From: Bolinopsis microptera
Taxonomy: Eukaryota > Ctenophora > Tentaculata > Lobata > Bolinopsidae
NCBI RefSeq assembly: GCF_026151205.1
Contig: NC_087072.1
Span: 5,008,084-5,072,083 of the forward strand
DNA: 64,000 bases
Reading direction: 5' to 3'
How positions within the stretch are numbered: the first letter of the stretch is position 1; each line of letters begins with the position of its first letter. Under the pieces are notes generated by a model, which had not been told where the DNA came from, searched no databases, and saw only the letters and a list, made by a program, of their open reading frames with translations. The translations under genes were made by a program, and so were the position numbers. Below, in pieces: positions 48,311 to 59,611 of this stretch.

Positions 48311-51243
48311 GACACAAACTCCCGAATACTCAAGACAAATGAACGATATCACTTGAAACTTATCATATAACCTGTGGTACAAGAGACCACACCAGTTTCC
48401 AGCGTTATCAAATTTGCGTTACCGTTAAGACTGACACGCGTTACTATAATTATATCAGTGATTAGAGGTTGGAGACCGACCCGTTGTGATCAAAGGTGCA
48501 TTTTTAGAATTAATACGGGATATTATTCCTTCTACTGGATACTATTATTATTTATGTAGATTATAATATATAATACTGATAATAATATATAGTAGTATGA
48601 AACTAATTATAGACCTCACGGGATATGCTCACGTAACGGAAGATCTTACTGCTTTACTGATAGCGATAGCACTTGTAGGACTCACATACAAACGATTTAT
48701 TAACGAAATAAGAAATTGAGTTTTCAAGATTTCCAGGAAATTTATAACTGGTTTCCTGCTTGTAATTTATCTGGCAGCGTGGATATCAGATACAGATTAC
48801 GGAACCTCATTACTTTCCGCATACCTGATAAACAAAACATTCTCTGAAGATCAATAACACAAACGATAAACCGACACCTCAAATTGGTTTAAAGCCGACT
48901 TTAAGACTGGAGAAATTTCTTTCTTGCACCTTTATGCTTAATTTTTGTTCCTTGAAAGTGGCCGACCTATAATAGGTAGGTACCTACTAGGTAGTGTTAC
49001 GAATTTAGCAGTTCAATCACAACTGACGACCACCATTCAAAGGCACTTATCACTCATAATCGTTTGCAGAACAATTTAGTAGCACCAAAGTAGCACCAAA
49101 GTAGCACCAAATTAGCACCAAAGTAACATCAACACAGTGCCAATATGATCATATATATTTATATTAGTTTACGAAAGACTCCATCAGTTGATGTTCCTAA
49201 CATTCCTACATTGCTATATACAAAAGCTTCAAAGAGCAATCGAAATTTGAAGCGTATTAGCAATATTGGCGACAATGTAACCTCGACAACGCAGCACCAA
49301 GGCAAGTAGGTACAATTTAATAACGTGCAAAGATAGATTAGGCAGTCCCGATATGATTAGTTGAGGTCTCCTAAAGTCCTACAATGTCTAGTTCACACTT
49401 AATAGCTCAATGTAGAGAAACAATTTCAACCAGGAAAACAACAGTAATATAAATGCATGGAAAAAGTGTGTTTCGTGTTTCCGTCTGATTGTGGTAAACT
49501 AAAAGGCTGGTCTACAAGGGTAAATGAAGCTGACAAACGAACCACCGACCAATGCTTCTGACAAACTAACTATCATTAAAACTCATTACCAGTATTGAAT
49601 TGCTTATTCAGGTATCAGGGACGGGCATTTTAGGTTAAATATCGGCTGACGAAAATGTAATATACGAAGTATTGAATATTCTTAGATAAGCTGAATTGTA
49701 TATTATTATTTATTTATATATTTATAAATATTATGCAAACGAATGGAGTTATTCATCAATTCTGAAGTTATGAATCAATTATTTTAGAATTTTAGTTCAT
49801 TACGAAACTAAGAAGCGTCTGCTCGTAACAACGACGAATTTCCCGATACTTAATTAAGCACGGAATAGCATGTATATGTGGAGAGGATGTGATATTTATA
49901 ATTGAAAACAGCTACTGTTCATTGCACAACGATTGGCAATTCCTGGTTGAGTAATTAGCTGTACGCCGAGAAATTTCTGTAGAACCTCTGAACCTTTTGT
50001 TTTGTTATTCAGTGGCGCCCATTAAATATCAATTCTGAAATCTGAATATACGTTGATTCCATCTTATAGAGTCTAATAAATTAAGAGTCATAGTCTAAAT
50101 CATTAAAAAATAAGAATTAAAGTCTTTAACTATATATCTTACTTTAATATTCACCACAATGCTAATCATGATTATTGTAATTATTTATTTTAAAATCGAT
50201 CAGGGACAGTTCAACAATTATGATTTATTGGTTTCTGAGAATCATTGCTTTATACGTAGTACCTACTCTTTACTATATAATGTCACATTTTTTCCGGCAA
50301 ATATAGCTGGCAGGAAATCAAGAACCTCTAAAAGCTAAAGGTTACTATACAGTGAAGTAAATTTAATCTAATCTTCAAATGGATAATTTATGTCTGAATA
50401 TTAGATTAAAATGGCTTTAATTTGAGTTTTAAAATGGCAAATCAATTCATTATCTATACGATTGTAATTAATTAATTGTATGACTGCGTTAATAAAAAAG
50501 GAGCCAACCCCTCTTTAATTCTTTCCTGTCTAACCAATCAATCAATAATCGATCTTATAATCAAATAAATAATCTTTAACCGGATAATAACTCTTTTATT
50601 TTATTATTCATAACATGACTCTACCGTGTTTAGTGTAGACGGATAATAATGCTGCGTCATGACTGTTATTTTTAATCGTTATCTTAGCAAAACGCCCATA
50701 TACTGGATTGGTTCGATTATTTGATTAAGTTCTTGTTATATCCGGAGGCGGATCCAACGGGATTGAACCCATCCGGGAGTGGTAGACTACCCGTGGGAGA
50801 TGGGGGGGGGGGGGGGCGCGGGCGGGGGGAGCATTTTATACCATTGCCCCCCCCCCCCCCCCCCCCCCCCCCCCAACCAGGGAGTCCTAATTGCTGAGTT
50901 TTCAGAAGCTAATATTAGCTTCTGAAAACTCAGCAATTAGGAACCTAAACTGCAACTTGTCGGCATGGTTGTTGGGTTGTTTGAGTGAATTTATTGAATT
51001 AATATACTACCTCGGATTATAGGAGAAGGAGGATCACATATATTTAGTTGGGGTGATACTCAATGATACTATTTATACCTGATGAATAATTTAGGAATTA
51101 AAGAAAAGGGCTCACTTTTAGCAAATATGAACTGACAAATTATGGCTATGCACCAAAAAAAACATTTTCCGAAAGGAATGATGCAGCGACATTCTTCCAC
51201 TGTCGCTGAATTGAGAAAAAAGCTATAACAAATTTAGGAATAT
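48311..51243. other. Intergenic, no gene seen
   Basis: About 2.9 kb of AT-rich sequence between villin and the next minus-strand gene. Besides short tandem AGTAGCACCAA units (49,078-49,130) and the palindrome near 50.9 kb, I see no exon with paired splice sites. It should include the villin promoter, but no TATA box stands out at a suitable distance. Confidence 0.55.
50800..50942. repeat. Poly-G/poly-C tract and 58-bp perfect palindrome
   Basis: A G-rich run (about 50,802-50,831) and a C run (50,846-50,874) are followed by a perfect 58-bp palindrome at 50,885-50,942 centred on AATATT, with arms starting TCCTAATTGCTGAG. A hairpin end of a small element is one reading. The homopolymers may also be inaccurate in length. 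Confidence 0.85.
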
Positions 51244-51309
51244 GTTTATTAAATTAATACTGGTTAGTGAATAGTGTGGGCAGTGTCGATATAATAACTT
51301 AATAAGAAC

Positions 51310-52725
51310 TCATCTCCTGATAATGATACGTTTGGTCGTTTGTGTTTTAAACACTTTAATGAGTTTAAGTTCAACTGAGACTGTAAACTAAAATGTAATC
51401 CGGGATTGTGGGTCACTGTAGAAGTGTAGAGCGTACCAGAGCCAATCTTTTCAGCACATGTAATATAATATTTGTGGCTCACACAGCTGAACTGTTACTG
51501 TACTTATAACCCGATATCTCTAGACTGATTGAGTAATTGGTGGAACTAATCAGGATGTCATTTCCTCGGAAGTTCCAAGAATATGGTTCATCAGGGTGTA
51601 GTCTTAGAATCTTGATGATCACTACTCTTGTGGATACTGAGCTCTGATTCGTTGGTTTGTGTCACGTGCTGTGAACACTGTTTTCTCATTAGTTGAAACT
51701 TCTCCTGGCATGTAACTACCCTTAACAAACTGCTTAAGAACCTGGCCGCCAAATTTACTTCGTTTTTAAACTCTGAGAAGTTAAACCGTTTTATGATCAA
51801 AATGGTACTGCAAGAGGCCTCGAAACATCAATGATCAAATGGCATGATTTTAACCATTAAGAAAAGATGAAATTCATTAACAAGAAATTCCATAAGAACA
51901 AGATACATAAGAATATTAGAAAAAACGCATAATTTAGTCACAAAATGGGGAAAAAAGTTAGAGATGTCAAAACACAGTTGAGAGAATCAACATACAGTAT
52001 GATTATTGATTATGGGGGTGACTGTGAAAGTTAAGAAAGTTTTCAAAACTTTATTAGTGTGGTTTGGAGCATGGAGCTGCTTCTAGTTGGGATAGTTAAT
52101 CCTTTAATCGACGATCAGTAGCAAGTTAAGTGTGCTGTGCAACAATCATCGAAATCAGTCACACAAGGCTTGGCATACTTGCTATAATCACGATAATGGA
52201 CAAAGTTTACCGTTTGGAGGGCCCTGGCTGGTTATTTCTGATGTTCTGACTGAAGTTAAATGTTCTGAAGTTCTAACTGAAATTATAGACTAGATTCAAT
52301 CAGTAACATTGACCACCTGTTATTACAGGACTGTGTGATAGAGTAGACTTCTATTAAATTAGCTACTTATTATGGGGAGGTCATTTAAATTACGGCCGGT
52401 CCATGTACCAAAGATTATTATTTCTGCATACAGCACTTTTATTTATATCAAAACGTTATAGCAAAGTTAATAAAAAAATTCCCACGATCGACACAACAAT
52501 TATAATTTAAATGGCGCTCCTGAGGAATAGCACTTAATAGCTCGGGGCAATGACTTGAGGTTCATAACAACTTCTTGGAAGTACAATTTTCATTACTTTA
52601 CTGTACATTAAATTGTAATAAGAAGTACAATGCACTGAGCACTTGTTCCTCGTGGAAGTTGAGCTGAACTTACTGTGGCAGATAGCGTCACAAAGAGCGT
52701 TCAGGTGCTCTTTATCAGGAGCCAT
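51310..52725 (-). CDS. Small three-exon gene, function unknown
   Basis: Exon 1 (52,725-52,674) opens MAPDKEHLNALCDAICH and ends in phase 1 at A|GTAAGTTC. Exon 2 (51,772-51,720) follows CTTCTCAG in matching phase and reads FKNEVNLAARFLSSLLR, ending AGG|GTAGTT in phase 0. A candidate exon 3 (51,387-51,310) follows CATTTTAG in phase 0, reads FTVSVELKLIKVF and stops after 25 codons, with AATAAA (minus strand) at 51,250-51,245. The total is 60 residues. Exons 1-2 look genuine; exon 3 is less certain, and another downstream exon could be used. Family not recognised. Confidence 0.5.
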
Positions 52726-53563
52726 CTTTATCCCCAAGCTTCAGCTCCGACACAAACTCTTCAGGTAGCGAAATAACTAACGAACAACACAAACGGGACT
52801 AGATTAGAGTTGGTAATTTATAAAACTGAAATAAAGCATACGTAAGATAATTTACTCGCAAAGTAAGCCCCGATAAAATATCATCACAGAGCGGCTGGTG
52901 TGCTGATGGAAAATAATAAAAGAACATCTGGAGCTCATGTGGTCACACGGCTACAGGAGAGGAGCGATATTATGTATTATATTATGTAACATGTCAAGCT
53001 GGAGCAGAGGGGTTAGAATATGGTAGAGGGTAACTTTTTAAATGTTTAAATGTTTATCGATGTAACGTTGAAAATGAGGCGATCACCGACTGCAGAAAAA
53101 AATATGTCGTTTACACGTTACATTTATTTTTAAATATTCGCTAGGAGAATAAAATGTATTGGGTAGTGCTGTAAATTTCTGAGATTGAAACAAAATTCAT
53201 AAAGTCAAGTACGAATATTGGGTAATGAAAAGCAATAAAACCCGCTCGACCGTGACTAACAAGAATTTGACCAGAATTCTCGGTTAAAATATAACATAAC
53301 CCCAGGGAAGGAGTATATAATGTTCAAAAATAGCTGGATGCTTAAACGTCATGTCGTCCTTGTTCTGATTGTGCTGTAGGTATGAATTTAATGAGCACGT
53401 TTTAAAACATGTCTCCTCATCGAACCGAGTCTCCCCGCGGTTGCGGTTCCAAATATTACAGCTCATAATTTACAGAGAAATGGAAACCAGCTGATATAGA
53501 CATGAATCTTTTGAAAGTTGAATCTGATAGCACAAAGGCTGGAGTTTGGAACAAAGAAAGAAG

Positions 53564-54305
53564 CTAAATTAGGAAACAGACTGTTTCCTTGACTCCTTGA
53601 TCTGGTAATTTGGCCGGGTAATCCAAAAATAATTTGCGACCTCTCTGAAACACATTACAAATTTGGAGAGAGTTACAACATGTTGGTAACCACAGCGGAT
53701 CTAGAGGTAGAATCAAGTCTCCCCGGGTGGAGTTGTTCATGGGTACTTACAGACGGAATAACAAACCAACGATATCCCAATGTGCGGTGTAGCTGCAGTA
53801 CAGATACAACTACCATTTAATTGCTGTTGTTGTAAATATAGTGCACAGAGCACGATATATCATCAAACAGCAAGACAAAATATTGCATGATCAGTAAAAT
53901 GCTCACCATGAATTCTATGAAATTGCAAAGAACCGGTAGAAATCGCGAGCTCAGGTATTCATTCCTGATACATTATAATTTATAAAGAGCAGCAAAATAT
54001 CGTCTACCTCATCGGCAATGAATTACATATCCACACAATTTCTTACCAGCCGGCATCTTTCTCGTACGTGTACGATAAATTTAGCCCGTTTAATCTTAGG
54101 CCGATTATCCGTGGAAAATATGAAATTCGGCAGTTCGTCCAAGATATGGCATAAATCATGCAGATTGCAGATGGGGTTAATTATGGGATTAAGTTTCATT
54201 CGTTTTGCCTCTTCTTCAGTGAGGTGCAATTGAGGATTAATTTCAAATTTTCCAATTGGACATAATAACTCAATCATACAAACTGATGGTATATTGAAAT
54301 TCAAT
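53564..54305 (-). CDS. 3' exons of an unrecognised gene (5' end not found)
   Basis: Three exons in phase. 54,305-54,047 follows GAATTAG and includes LCPIGKFEINPQLHLTEEEA and NLHDLCHILDELPNF, ending RERCRL|GTAAGA. A 42-bp microexon, 53,792-53,751, lies between TACTGCAG and GTAAGTAC and reads LHRTLGYRWFVIPS. The terminal exon 53,644-53,564 follows TGTTTCAG, starts RGRKLFLDYPAKLPDQ and ends VCFLI-stop. Both junctions within the set are phase 0, and the first exon needs a phase-2 partner upstream. A TA-flanked MITE sits 36 bp upstream of that first acceptor. The exon at 59,327-59,282 may belong to this gene, but its phase needs another exon between. Confidence 0.65.
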
Positions 54306-54341
54306 CTAATTCTCCGTCTTTAACCATTTAAAATTTAAATA

Positions 54342-54663
54342 GTTGGTTTCGTGCGTTTAAGTGCGGTAAAGTGCGTTACGTGCGTCTGCCTTTACATTTG
54401 GAAACAATTAAAAATCTTTTATGACTGCAAACGCAGGAGCTCGCCAGACGGTGCGTAACAAAGAGAAGTGATCAACTAAAACACGATCCATTGCGCGGCG
54501 TAGTTTTAGACTTTAGTTCACGCACGTGCAGTATTCTGGCGAGCCCACGTACTAAATACTGATTTGTTAAAAACAGTTTAAAAAGTGCGTTTAAAAAAAA
54601 TTTTCGTGCGTTAAGTGCGTTCGGTTTTAAAACTAAAAGTGCGTTTAGTGCGCACGAACCAAC
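54342..54663. mobile_element. TA-flanked MITE with GTTGGTTCGTGCG ends, copy 2
   Basis: Related to 44,985-45,357 in inverse orientation: ends GTTGGTTTCGTGCG and GCACGAACCAAC, TA on both sides, repeated AGTGCGTT motifs inside. Confidence 0.8.
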
Positions 54664-54723
54664 TAGGAATTTTAAACTCGTTATTTTTATCAATATAAAT
54701 AAATATGATATGCTTTTACTTAA

Positions 54724-55346
54724 GGGGACATACACCAAACCTTTTTTTGCCGGGACCCGGGATTTGACTTCATATTATGAAAGTATAGAGTACAACTGTT
54801 AGATTTAAAATTAATGCATTGAAAAAATTTTTTGAGAGTACTCACATTCAAAAAAAATTATTTTCTTTTTCGAAAGTTTTGGAAATTTTGAGAAGTCTGT
54901 CACTGTAATACCGATATTTCAGTCATTTTAAACGTTTATTGGCTGATTTATTTACTGAATATTATTTACAGTCCGTACAAGAAGCCCTTCAAAGGATTTT
55001 GTAATTAAACAATAGAGGACAATTGAAATTTTTGTAAAAAATCAAAGTTGTATATTTTCCAATCACCCAGGTCATAAGATATCGCTTGACCTGGGTGATC
55101 GGTAAAATAATATTCGGTAAATAAATCAGCCAAAAAACGTTTAAAATGACTGAAATATCGGTATTACAGTGACATGTCCAAAATGTCCAAACCTTTCGAA
55201 AAAGAAAATAATTTTTTTTTCGAATGTGCGTACTCTCAAAAAATTTGTTCAATGCCTCAAATCTTACAGTTGTAATCTTATCTATACTTTCATAATATAA
55301 AGTCAAATCCCTGGTCCCGGCAAAAAAGGTTTTGGTGTATGTCCCC
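54724..55346. mobile_element. TTAA-flanked foldback element
   Basis: The ends GGGGACATACACCAAAACC-like and its inverse lie directly inside TTAA on both sides. The arms run several hundred bases (CCGGGACC, AAATCAGCCAA, GACTGAAATATCGGTATTAC) around a short spacer at about 54,965-55,100. TTAA is the piggyBac target, but the tip sequence is not the usual piggyBac tip. A 191-codon minus-strand frame crossing its right end is not a gene. Confidence 0.75.
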
Positions 55347-56333
55347 TTAAGGTGTTTGCCAAAATTCTGTAAAAACCTTAAAATGTGCCAGATAAGAATG
55401 TTAAGCCATGAGATCGAAGCAATCATTTCAAAATGCCCCCGTTGACCATAACTAGTTGCATTTAACCTGATATAAATCATTGCCGATATGGTAGACCAGC
55501 AGGAGGGCAGCAGACTGACGACTGTTTGTAGCTTTTCAGTCATCATTCTGGAATCTTCCAGCAAACTTACTCGAGCAGTTGGAGAACTTATCTGTCATGA
55601 TTTGAACAAAAGCTACAACACTATGTTGAGCTCTAGAAAGGAAACAACAAGAGTAGAAACAATTTGGAAACGCTTGAAGATTATAAATGTTAGCTGATCA
55701 ATTGAGGAATTTATTGTTAATAATCAACAATTCCAACACTCGGAGCTACAATAACAATAAACTAATTATAAAGGGCCTTTGTTCGGTATGTACCTACGGA
55801 GCAGAGTGTAACGCTCCTTCTTATGATCCGGTGCTACAAGCGTTACAAGTTGCTATGTTAACTCATGATGACTATATAATGGAGACATTAAAAATATTCG
55901 GCGCCAGCAGAAGACACGTACAATCGAATTGGGAGAACAAATGGGACTCATAAATGATGTTTAAATCATAAACTTGGCTAACATTAACAATCCAGTTGTA
56001 GAAGTGTAGTTCCCGGGAAAACTTGAATAGCAGGTCTTCTTTGGAAAGACTTACTGCGGTTAGAAGATATGTTATTAGGATTAGTACAGGAAAATATCCG
56101 TGTTATCATAGCCCAGACTGTGTGTGCACTGTCAGAATGTTGGAAGAGCTGAGCTCATTGAAAATAAAAATTATCTGAACAGAGATTAGTTCAGGAATTA
56201 TTCATCGATGTTAGTTTTGGGCCTAAATCTAGAAAACTTACAGACAACGTCGTTTTACTGATAATAATAATTTATCTAATTGAGCAATAATCATGGTACT
56301 GTTCTTAAAACAGAGACGATGATTTTATTTCAG

Positions 56334-58108
56334 CCGAACCTGACAGATTGACGGAAAAAGCATCAACTTTTAGAAATTTCCATGCAGCTTTATCGATTAA
56401 ATGTAGATTCTCAAGCGACGAGATTACCACCACGAATATAAAAGAGGTTTGGATCATTATTAGACTAGCCAATCGTGCAATCTTGAACACAGGACTCAGG
56501 AGGGCAGATTCTTATTGCATGCAGCACAACTTCAACATGATGATAGTAGATAGATTAGAGATGGTTCAGATAAGATTTGTCCCTGAAACCAAGTAATCAG
56601 TATTGTAATCAGAATGACTCTAATGGAGATAATTGCTCGCTGATCTTAATCAGTTTAGTTGTATTATTAAACCTCATTAACTTGAGAGTACCGAGGATTT
56701 TTCAAGACACTTGCCAGTAATTACTAGCTAAATTAGTTAATTAGCTAAATTAGTTATCATTAATTAAAATACCCTGTGCTCGTTAGGCGGAAGAATAAAT
56801 GTAATTGGTTCACATCATGTGGGTCTGACTGAGAATTATAACTGAGGAGCAAACAAAATGGTCTTCTTGATTTCTATAACACATGAACTAAATGTGTTAA
56901 ACTTAATGGAGCAAGGACAAAATCTTGTGGCCACAAAATCGACATTCGCGGTTGATTCGCAACAAAAAAATTCGTGGCTAAATTCGTGATGCAAAATAAC
57001 AAATTGTATTTAGAAAGGTCTCCAGTTATAAAGTTACCAACACTTTAATATTATTATTATTAATTTGTTTAAGTCTAACTCTGTCAAAGTAAGAAGCATC
57101 ATGAGCACGTACCAGCCGGCAAACAGGCACCATTTAGTTGTGGTGTGGTTCCAGAATTGCACAATTTGCCGTATATTTTAGGAGTGATTTTGCAATAAAC
57201 GTCAGGAAGGTGTAGAATCGCACAATTTGCCACCATTGCCATTTTTGTCACATTTAAATGGTGCCAGAGCCGGCAGGCTCTCTCAAATATCGAGAGAGTA
57301 CCCGAGCATAAAATAACGTTGCCCTGTTTTGATGGTGTAATAATAATATTGGAGGATTGTCACAGAATGTAAATGTCAATGATAATGCAAATTACCTTCA
57401 AGCATCACGAAATAATCCTATCACGTTACATTTTGTCACATTTTTAATATCTGGTCAGGTTAAGTTTAACTTTCGATCGAAGGTTAGGTAACTCGGTAAT
57501 CTGCCGATGCACATCTAGGGCACATCTGGGGCACATCTCGGGCACATCTCGGGCACAAAGCACACCTCGGGCACACCTCGGGCAGAACCACCTGGGGCAC
57601 ACCTGGGGCACACCTCGGGCAAACCTCGGGCACACCTCGGGCAAAATTCGGGCATGGTAATTGGGAAACCGAATTGCCGAAGGTTAACAATAAATACTTG
57701 AAATATCGTGAATCGAATATTGCTATTTACCGTGAATTCGCGGTAAATAAACTAAGACATTCACTGATCTACATTTTTTAACGATCTGTCGCGGAGATGA
57801 AATAAATCTCGATTAATTCCGCAAATACCGCGACAAAATTTTGTTCCAGTAATTGAGTGGTACATTAAAAAAGAAACCCTCAAACCCTGGAACACTCAGT
57901 AGAACGTTACTTAATACGAGGTAAATACCCACTTACTTTTAAGAGAATATCTAGTGATATTATTGTCGCCTGTAAATATGTTACCAGCTTTCAATCTATT
58001 GCTCGAGGGCAACGGTCTTGAGGTGCAAATTTAAACTTTTATTTTTTGTTTTTCAGAGATGTGGACAAATTCCTTGAGTCGTACTTGAACATTTACCAGC
58101 AGCAGTAA
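56334..58108 (+). CDS. Last two exons of a plus-strand gene, function unknown
   Basis: 56,334-56,592 follows the acceptor TTTTATTTCAG, reads EPDRLTEKASTFRNFHAALS through HNFNMMIVDRLEMVQIRF and reaches the donor ACCAA|GTAATC in phase 2. The exon at 58,057-58,108 follows GTTTTTCAG in matching phase, reads KDVDKFLESYLNIYQQQ and stops. If unspliced, the first exon would stop two codons later (ETK-stop). The first exon requires a phase-1 exon upstream; open frames at 55,544-55,690 and 55,787-55,953 are possible sources but do not connect cleanly. The family is not recognised. Confidence 0.5.
57505..57655. repeat. 11-bp minisatellite
   Basis: Units of CACACCTCGGG and close variants (CACATCTCGGG, CACACCTGGGG), about a dozen copies. 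Minus-strand frames with PEVCPRCAR repeats are by-products. Confidence 0.9.
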
Positions 58109-58504
58109 TACTCAAGTTCAAATTGGCACGCTAGCATAATGTAAAGTAAAGTATCATTTAATCGAGGCTAACAATTTCAACCAAACCAAACAGAAACCCA
58201 ACACAGTCTGGCGCCAAGCTAAGAATACCACATATTGAGTACTTGTAAATTAAAGACTATAAAGGCGTGTAATTAATGACGTACTCTTAATCCCTAAGTT
58301 TATGAGCTGCATTTACATTTACAGAATAGCCAGATGACTGGCTTACACATGGCTCATGAGGTTCTTTCAGCCACAATATTATATCATAGTCGTACAAACA
58401 CATTACACCATACCAGATCGTTCTCATCTACCAAAACTGTAGCCACTAGCATGGAAATCGTAATTTAGGGCAAAGTTTTGAAACTTCCATAACCATGGTA
58501 ACAT

Positions 58505-59172
58505 AAAACATTTACTTACCCCTGGTAACAGTAACTCACCCCTGCACTGGTAACAGTAACTCACACCTGGTAACAGTAACTTATCCCTGGTAACAGTAAC
58601 TTACCCCTGGTAACAGTAACTCACCCCCGGTAACAGTAACTCACCCCTGGTAACAGTAACTCACCCCCGGTAACAGTAACTCACCCCCGGTAACAGTAAC
58701 TCACCCCTGGTAACTGTAACTCACCCCTGGTAACAGTAACTCACCCCCGGTAACAGTAACTCACCCCTGGTAACAGTAACTCACCCCTGGCCTTAGTAAG
58801 AGTAACTCAACCCTGGTAACTGTAACTCACCCCTGGTAACAGTAACTCACCCCTGGTAACAGTAACTTACCCCTGGTAACAGTAACTCACCCCTGGCCTT
58901 AGTAAGAGTAACTCAACCCTGGTAACTGTAACTCACCCCTGGTAACAGTAACTTACCACTGGTAATAGTAACTTACTCCTGCCCCTGGTAACAGTAACTT
59001 ATCGCTAGTAAGAGTAACTCACCCCTGGTAACTCTAACTCACCCCTGGTAACAGTAACTTACCCCTGGTAATAGTAACTTACTCCTGCCCCTGGTAACAG
59101 TAACTTACCCCTGGTAACAGTAACTCACCCCTGGTAACAGTAACTTACCCCTGGTAACAGTAAATCCCCCTT
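58505..59172 (-). repeat. 20-bp array of 5' splice-site-like units
   Basis: About 33 units. On the minus strand they read ACCAGGGGTGAGTTACTGTT or ACCAGGGGTAAGTTACTGTT. The candidate exon end at 59,282 reads ACCTTGGGTAAGTTATGGTT, so units resemble that exon-intron junction and nearly all retain GGTGAGT or GGTAAGT. The array begins about 110 bp downstream of that donor in the direction of transcription. Confidence 0.85.
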
Positions 59173-59281
59173 GGTGAACGCTACTTACCGTTATTTAGTA
59201 GTTATTCATATTATTATTAGTAACATATTAACCATAATATAACCATATTAGTTAATATTAACTTGGTTAACCATAACTTAC

Positions 59282-59327
59282 CCAAGGTGTATTTCTGCAT
59301 CATCACCTCCACAGTGATGGGCCTCAT
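59282..59327 (-). CDS. Candidate first exon, minus strand
   Basis: ATG at 59,327-59,325 gives MRPITVEVMMQKYTL and a consensus donor TTGG|GTAAGT in phase 1. The following exon is not identified; none of the minus-strand exons at 53.6-54.3 kb joins directly in phase. It faces a plus-strand first-exon candidate across about 250 bp, suggesting a shared promoter region. Confidence 0.35.
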
Positions 59328-59574
59328 CTTGAGTTTGTCCTCTGATGTTCACTTCAGTAGCAGTTCCAAAAAAACAAACAAAAGTCGCCAGCAGCAGCAG
59401 AGACAGAGACCACCAAGTTGCGGAAATCTCCGGAGATAATCGGCGTGTGCTGTCACAACGAGCACCAATTACTAACAGATCCGCACATCTTTTGATCTTG
59501 TGTGATTACAACGGGGTAGATATACACGCGGAGGGGTACGTCTCTCTTGCTGTGCAGCCAATCAAGCTGTGAAA

Positions 59575-59611
59575 ATGAGCATCGTAAAGTTTGTGAAGTT
59601 TAACGGACAAG
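59575..59611 (+). CDS. Candidate first exon, plus strand
   Basis: ATG at 59,575 gives MSIVKFVKFNGQ and reaches donor CAAG|GTAAGA in phase 1. Read through without splicing, the frame stops after about 25 more codons. No partner exon is seen before the Penelope element. Support is the start context, lysine-rich coding look and donor only. Confidence 0.3.

Noticed and set aside
53284-53466. Possible terminal exon reading HNQNKDDMTFKHPAIFEHY
   Set aside because: The microexon at 53,792-53,751 and the exon ending at 53,564 explain the gene end better, with phase-consistent junctions.
54989-55564. 191-codon minus-strand frame
   Set aside because: It crosses the right edge of the TTAA-flanked foldback and continues through its arms, so it is not one gene.
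58505-59172. CRISPR-like regular repeats
   Set aside because: Units are directly adjacent with no unique spacers, in a eukaryotic intron context; this is a minisatellite.
59345-59572. 75-codon plus-strand frame between the divergent first exons
   Set aside because: Composition is not protein-like overall and it occupies the presumed promoter interval; no splice or start support.
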